Below are positions 5,061 to 8,099 of a stretch of 8,099 nucleotides of DNA, in pieces. Each line of letters opens with the position of its first letter. Positions within the stretch are counted from its first letter, which is position 1. The notes beneath the pieces were generated by a model that did not search any database, was not told the DNA's origin, and saw nothing but the letters and a program-made list of their open reading frames with translations. Made by a program: the position numbers and the translations under genes. The DNA comes from Nitrosarchaeum sp. (GTDB lineage Archaea; Thermoproteota; Nitrososphaeria; Nitrososphaerales; Nitrosopumilaceae), in NCBI GenBank assembly GCA_004297665.1, contig SCUP01000215.1, positions 1-8,099 on the forward strand. The letters run 5' to 3'.

Positions 5061-5711
5061 TTATCCAGTTATAGAAAGTGGTAAAACAAAATGTCGATAA
5101 CCTTCTCTTTGTGAGATATATTTTGCTGAAAGCATATCACGCTTTCCTCTCTGATTAAAATTTTTAATTTTAAGACTGGTTTTACGTTCATCAACAAATT
5201 CCAACTCAAAAGAAGAACAAAATCTCAGATTAAGCATTGTTACTATTTCTTTTGCAATATTCATGTTACCATTTCCAATTTTGACTATCTTGCGTTTGGC
5301 TCTCAAACCACCTAAAATTCTGATAATATGTAATACCAGTTCTTCAACAGATGAATTGAAGGAACTTTCAATCTCTCGTCCAAAATAAAAGATAGAAAGA
5401 CCTATTCGTTGTCCAGGATCAACCCCAATGATTAGATCCTGCTCATAACCTAGAGATAGTTTTTGAATCATTAGCCCCATGATAACCGTAGGATGGTGCT
5501 CGAAAATATCTTCATGTAACATAGGTTTTTCACATTCTATGGGAGCTTCTCTTCTTGTGGTTAAAACCAAATGTCCATCATAAGTTGGAATATCTTCGGG
5601 AAATATGGAATCAAAAGATAGTTTTAGAGATTTTAGTGAAGTTGAAAATCTATAGTATGGTTTGCCATATGTAGTCGCAATTCCAATACGAGCATTAAGT
5701 AGTGGATCGAT
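5061..5711 (-). CDS. RuvC/YqgF-like RNase H-fold protein, apparent ATC start
   Basis: The core is an RNase H-like nuclease fold. From the ATC start it has 216 residues: first strand DLIIGVDPGQRIGLSIFYFG with the key Asp near 98 (DPG motif), KIVKIGNG near 141-148, ELEFVDERKTS near 169-179 with an acidic pair, and GKRDMLSAKYIS near 189-200 with Asp192. This Asp/Glu/Asp order matches RuvC/YqgF Holliday-junction resolvase-like enzymes; the substrate is unknown. The first ordinary start is TTG at 5570, but the frame stays open upstream to a TAA at 5715-5717, and the extra residues look like real protein (RIGIATTYGKPYYRF, then LTTRREAP). The only codons before this segment are AAT-ATC after the stop, so ATC at 5711 is proposed, with ACCTAAATCA about 28 bases upstream. 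Alternatives are a sequence error (ATG to ATC) or a decayed start with initiation at TTG 5570. It is the last gene of the cluster. Confidence 0.75.
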   Translation of the reverse strand: MDPLLNARIGIATTYGKPYYRFSTSLKSLKLSFDSIFPEDIPTYDGHLVLTTRREAPIECEKPMLHEDIFEHHPTVIMGLMIQKLSLGYEQDLIIGVDPGQRIGLSIFYFGREIESSFNSSVEELVLHIIRILGGLRAKRKIVKIGNGNMNIAKEIVTMLNLRFCSSFELEFVDERKTSLKIKNFNQRGKRDMLSAKYISQREGYRHFVLPLSITG

Positions 5712-5732
5712 ATTTTAGAGAAGTGAAATATG

Positions 5733-5742
5733 TGATTTAGGT
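5733..5742 (-). promoter_or_regulatory. BRE/TATA-like element upstream of the RuvC-like gene
   Basis: The minus strand reads ACCTAAATCA, identical to the element before the response regulator. Its first T is 28 bases from the ATC at 5711, supporting transcription that begins at that codon. It lies against the stop codon of the coiled-coil gene. Confidence 0.35.
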
Positions 5743-6078
5743 TTATGCTTTCAAAACAGTTGACATGACGTGTTTCACTGCTTCATCAAAATGTGCGTCA
5801 ATATTTGATTGAATTTCAGATAGTTTCAATTGACCTTCTTGGGCGATTTTTGCAGATTCTGCAGTTGCTTTGGCTTTAGAGGCATTTATGGTTACTTCAG
5901 CTTCTTTTGTGGCCATTTCTCGTGTTTTGTCTAAAAGTTTGTCAATTTCATTTAATGCCTTTACTGATAGTTGTTTTTTCATGTCTGCGACTTTACTGTT
6001 AAGTGAATCCAGATCATCTTCTAAGCCATTTAATGATTGAATAATTCCTGTGACTTTTGATTCAGCCATACTGCTCAT
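5743..6078 (-). CDS. Small coiled-coil protein, possible A-type ATP synthase subunit H
   Basis: This is a 111-residue, almost entirely helical protein. Residues 12-50 carry heptad-like Leu/Val spacing (LNGLEDDLDSLNSKV); residues 55-85 are Ala/Glu/Lys-rich (MATKEAEVTINASKAKATAE); and the end, IDAHFDEAVKHVMSTVLKA, resembles the C-terminus of A/V-type ATPase stalk subunits H or E. Size and layout fit AhaH, a peripheral-stalk partner of subunit E, but no other ATPase gene is in the window, so an unrelated coiled-coil protein is a real alternative. Two starts are possible, ATG 6078 and ATG 6069. The first is kept because ATTTAAG at 6106-6112 sits 33 bases upstream. It lies 78 bases after nac and 31 bases before the RuvC-like gene, same strand. 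Confidence 0.75.
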   Translation of the reverse strand: MSSMAESKVTGIIQSLNGLEDDLDSLNSKVADMKKQLSVKALNEIDKLLDKTREMATKEAEVTINASKAKATAESAKIAQEGQLKLSEIQSNIDAHFDEAVKHVMSTVLKA

Positions 6079-6105
6079 GACACTTCAATTTCTTCAAATC
6101 CATTA

Positions 6106-6112
6106 CTTAAAT
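6106..6112 (-). promoter_or_regulatory. TATA-like element before the coiled-coil gene
   Basis: The minus strand reads ATTTAAG, with its first T about 33-34 bases from ATG 6078. It suggests that this gene can be transcribed separately from the upstream PUA-nac pair. Confidence 0.3.
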
Positions 6113-6156
6113 CATTCAATTTAGATGTGTTTTTAGGAACAAATAGGGCCAAAAAA

Positions 6157-6498
6157 TTATCCAGAAGTTAAAAGTAGAATTGCTCGGGCTAGATCGCCTT
6201 TGGCTTCTTCTAGCGCATTTTTGGCCTTTTCTTCATCTACACCAGCTTGTTGACTAACTAACTGAATATCCTCATCAGAAAATATTGGAACATCTAATTC
6301 TCGTTCCTCATAGCTATCGGCAGTAACTGTAAAAATGGAATTATCCTTTGCCTTCATCTCTGTAACGGATGGTTTTGATACGATGATCTCTTTTTTGTCA
6401 GTCTTGATAATTACCTCTTGGACATTTGGGATCTCTTTCATATCAAGACCCATCTTATCCATCATTCTTCGCATTTCACGATTACCGCCACGCATCAT
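6157..6498 (-). CDS. nac: Nascent polypeptide-associated complex protein (archaeal NAC)
   Basis: This 113-residue archaeal NAC (alpha-type) protein forms a homodimer at the ribosome exit tunnel and contacts new chains. The N-terminus MMRGGNREMRRMMDKMGLDM is the basic, Met-rich ribosome-binding segment typical of archaeal NAC. Residues about 21-68 form the NAC beta-barrel (IPNVQEVIIKTDKKEIIVSK, then IFTVTA). Residues about 73-113 form the C-terminal UBA domain (FSDEDIQLVSQQAGV, then AKGDLARAILLLTSG). Length matches the family. The ATG at 6498 overlaps the stop of the PUA gene by 4 bases, so translation is coupled; pairing of PUA and NAC genes is common in archaea. A second ATG follows directly. 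Confidence 0.96.
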   Translation of the reverse strand: MMRGGNREMRRMMDKMGLDMKEIPNVQEVIIKTDKKEIIVSKPSVTEMKAKDNSIFTVTADSYEERELDVPIFSDEDIQLVSQQAGVDEEKAKNALEEAKGDLARAILLLTSG

Positions 6499-6974
6499 GA
6501 CGATAATTCTCCGCTACGACTTTTTAAGCTATCTCTGACTCTGATGGCCATTCCCCTATTAAAGTCAGAAATCATCTCAGAGGATAAAACTGCTTTTCCT
6601 ACTGCAATCACTTTATCTTTATACAATATTGGAGTATCTGATGCAATTCGTATGTTTTTACCACACCATACAACATGTTTACAAAATACAGATTTTCCTT
6701 CTTCAACAAATGGTGCTGCATCTTGATTAATTTCTAAACAATTTTCTTTGAATTGCTTACTTTTTAACAAAATCTGAGCAAAATAAGGACTAATAGCAAG
6801 ACCACCATCAATTCTCAATGTACACAATAATTTTCCTTGGTGTGTTACAGTTCTAATTCTACCAGTCTTTCTTGAGAAAGTCATTTCAATGTTTTTAGGT
6901 AAATACTTGGAAACACCATTTCCAAATAATGCATCAAGCGTATACTTTAATTTTAAAACTTGGTCCACAGGCAT
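6495..6974 (-). CDS. PUA-domain RNA-binding protein
   Basis: This is a 159-residue protein. Residues 1-80 form a pre-PUA domain with the pattern RTVTHQGKLLCTLRIDGGLA followed by SPYFAQILL, as in archaeal archaeosine tRNA-guanine transglycosylase-related and MCT-1-like proteins. Residues 84-150 form the PUA domain: AAPFVEEGKSVFCKHVV, a Gly-Asn loop, then ILYKDKVIAVGKAVLSSEM and GMAIRVRDS, a normal PUA ending. It has no catalytic domain, so it should bind RNA or the ribosome; its pairing with nac suggests a translation-linked role (inference). The ATG at 6974 is used; TATA-like sequences lie at 6990-7000 and in the palindrome at 7007-7018. It heads the minus-strand cluster and is divergent from the AbrB-PhoU gene. 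Confidence 0.93.
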   Translation of the reverse strand: MPVDQVLKLKYTLDALFGNGVSKYLPKNIEMTFSRKTGRIRTVTHQGKLLCTLRIDGGLAISPYFAQILLKSKQFKENCLEINQDAAPFVEEGKSVFCKHVVWCGKNIRIASDTPILYKDKVIAVGKAVLSSEMISDFNRGMAIRVRDSLKSRSGELSS

Positions 6975-7059
6975 ATCACGATCTTTTCTAAATATTAGTT
7001 CAATGTTAGTATATACTATTAGAACTAAACTATATAGATTGGATTTTTTAATGTAGATT
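6975..7059. promoter_or_regulatory. Divergent promoter region (PUA-nac and AbrB-PhoU)
   Basis: These 85 bases separate two divergent genes. On the plus side CTATATAG at 7030-7037 puts its first T 29 bases before the ATG at 7060, so the AbrB-PhoU mRNA is probably leaderless. On the minus side two TATA-like sequences are available. A 12-bp palindrome lies between the promoters, where a bound protein could affect both. Confidence 0.6.
7007..7018. repeat. 12-bp perfect palindrome TAGTATATACTA
   Basis: The sequence is identical to its reverse complement. It lies 42 bases before the AbrB-PhoU ATG and 32 bases upstream of the PUA ATG. It may be an operator, possibly for the adjacent AbrB-type regulator, or simply the minus-strand TATA box, since a TATA core lies inside it. 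Confidence 0.45.
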
Positions 7060-8099
7060 ATGGAAGAAAGAGAGGAAACAAGAAAAATTCAGTTTACAGG
7101 CAAGTCGTCATACATAGTTTCACTACCTAAACAATGGGTTATGGATCTTGGGCTAAAACAAGGAGATCAAATTAGAATGATAAGAAAAGATTCATCTACA
7201 TTAGAGATCTATCCTCCAAAGTTCGAAACAAGATCTCAAAAGAAAGAAGATGCTACAATCGAGATAGATGATGAGGAAACATCATCTATTGTAAGAAAAT
7301 TAATTTCTTTGTATTTTTTAGGTTATAAAACAATCAATATCAAACCAAAAACTGGAAGATTGAGTCCAAATCAAAGAAATACTGTAAAAGAAGCTGTAAA
7401 AAGAATGCTAATGGGATCGGAAATCATTTCAGATTCTAGTGGAGGAATTACTGTTCAGGTTCTTGTTAATCTGCTGGAACTCTCTGTTGATGGTGCATTT
7501 AAGCGAATGATTCATCTGGCTAAATCAATGTCAAATGATGCAATTTTAGCAATGAAAGAAAATAATTTGGAGCTTGCACAGGAAGTAATCAACACAGACG
7601 ATGAGGTAGATAGATTTGGATTTTATATTATTAGACAGTTAAAAATTGCAATTCAAAATGAACATATGTTAAAAGAGATGGGTTTTAGAAATGCTAGAGA
7701 TTGTCTGGGGTATAGATTAGTTGTAAAAAATATTGAAAGAACAGGAGATCATGCAGCATTTATTGCAAAAGATGTATTAGAATTCAAAAAACCAGTAAAG
7801 AAAGACATAGTAGAAAAAATTGAAGAAATGAATGAATTTGCGTTATCTGTTTTAGATGATTCATGTTTGGCATTATTCAAAGAAGACTATGTACAAGCTG
7901 AAAAAACAATTGAGAAGACAAAGGAGATTATAAAATATGAAAAAAGGGTAAGAGATGCATCAAAATCACTCAAAGATGATGAAGAAATCTACAGAATTAG
8001 AAGAATGACAGAAAATATTAGAAGGATTTCAGAATATTCTAGCGACATAGCAGAAATTGTTCTTAATATGAATATAGAAAAATCATTAAAGAAAACAGC
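7060..8099 (+). CDS. AbrB-PhoU fusion phosphate-type regulator (3' end outside window)
   Basis: The frame is open from ATG 7060 to the window edge: 346 codons plus two bases, with no stop. Residues 9-52 form an AbrB/MazE-like swapped-hairpin DNA-binding domain (RKIQFTGKSSYIVSLPKQW, then LGLKQGDQIRMI). From about 135 onward come two PhoU-type three-helix bundles, with the acidic metal-binding motifs NTDDEVDRFGFYI (178-190) and NIERTGDHAAFIAKD (224-238), the latter being the PhoU signature. This architecture is typical of archaeal PhoU-like regulators of about 330-350 residues, so little is missing. It is expected to sense phosphate-related status and act on DNA; no Pst transporter is in the window to confirm this. 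The start is fixed by TATA spacing of 29 bases, and an in-frame stop lies just upstream at 7054-7056. Confidence 0.93.
   Translation, partial: MEEREETRKIQFTGKSSYIVSLPKQWVMDLGLKQGDQIRMIRKDSSTLEIYPPKFETRSQKKEDATIEIDDEETSSIVRKLISLYFLGYKTINIKPKTGRLSPNQRNTVKEAVKRMLMGSEIISDSSGGITVQVLVNLLELSVDGAFKRMIHLAKSMSNDAILAMKENNLELAQEVINTDDEVDRFGFYIIRQLKIAIQNEHMLKEMGFRNARDCLGYRLVVKNIERTGDHAAFIAKDVLEFKKPVKKDIVEKIEEMNEFALSVLDDSCLALFKEDYVQAEKTIEKTKEIIKYEKRVRDASKSLKDDEEIYRIRRMTENIRRISEYSSDIAEIVLNMNIEKSLKKT

Noticed and set aside
6335..6726. Two plus-strand ORFs opposite nac and the PUA gene
   Set aside because: Both are antisense to firmly identified genes.

Overview
The window looks like a chromosomal segment of an AT-rich ammonia-oxidising archaeon (Nitrososphaerota/Thaumarchaeota, probably the marine group I.1a, Nitrosopumilus-like). 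The clade is inferred from an archaeal NAC homologue preceded by a PUA-domain protein, an AbrB-PhoU fusion regulator, an archaeal UbiD-family decarboxylase, a Cys-rich zinc-ribbon protein of thaumarchaeal type, very low G+C, and mostly leaderless genes. Many start codons have a TATA-like element whose first T lies about 27-31 bases upstream, and Shine-Dalgarno sites are largely absent. No rRNA, tRNA, CRISPR array, insertion sequence or prophage was recognised.

Left part (1-2625): a small unknown gene on the minus strand; a 385-base gap; a Trp/Lys-rich phasin-like helical protein (+); a single-domain CheY-like response regulator (-); an unknown 125-residue protein (+) with a 36-codon ORF attached through a TAATG stop/start overlap; and a second phasin-like protein (-). 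The two phasin-like proteins are paralogues built on a 19-residue Trp-containing repeat, and they bracket the response regulator and the unknown gene. Polyhydroxyalkanoate granule association is only a hypothesis.

Middle (2626-4800): a minus-strand operon starting at a strong TATA box near 4794. It encodes a zinc-ribbon protein with a Lys/Thr repeat tail, then a 112-residue protein resembling eukaryotic proteasome assembly chaperone 3 (17-base gap), then a UbiD-family decarboxylase (4-base overlap). The decarboxylase is a good candidate for the anhydromevalonate-phosphate decarboxylase of the archaeal mevalonate pathway.

Right part (4801-8099): a 300-base gap, then a second minus-strand cluster read from 6974 down to 5061: PUA-domain protein, NAC (4-base overlap), a small coiled-coil protein that may be an A-type ATPase subunit H, and a RuvC/RNase H-fold protein. 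The reading frame of this last gene continues well upstream of its first ordinary start codon and appears to begin at ATC, with a TATA-like element at the right distance. A divergent promoter region (6975-7059) with a 12-bp palindrome separates this cluster from an AbrB-PhoU regulator that runs off the right end.

The points most worth a second look are the repeat-protein paralogue pair, the PAC3-like protein, the non-canonical start of the RuvC-like gene, the TAATG-coupled small ORF, and a 16-bp perfect palindrome lying over a start codon.
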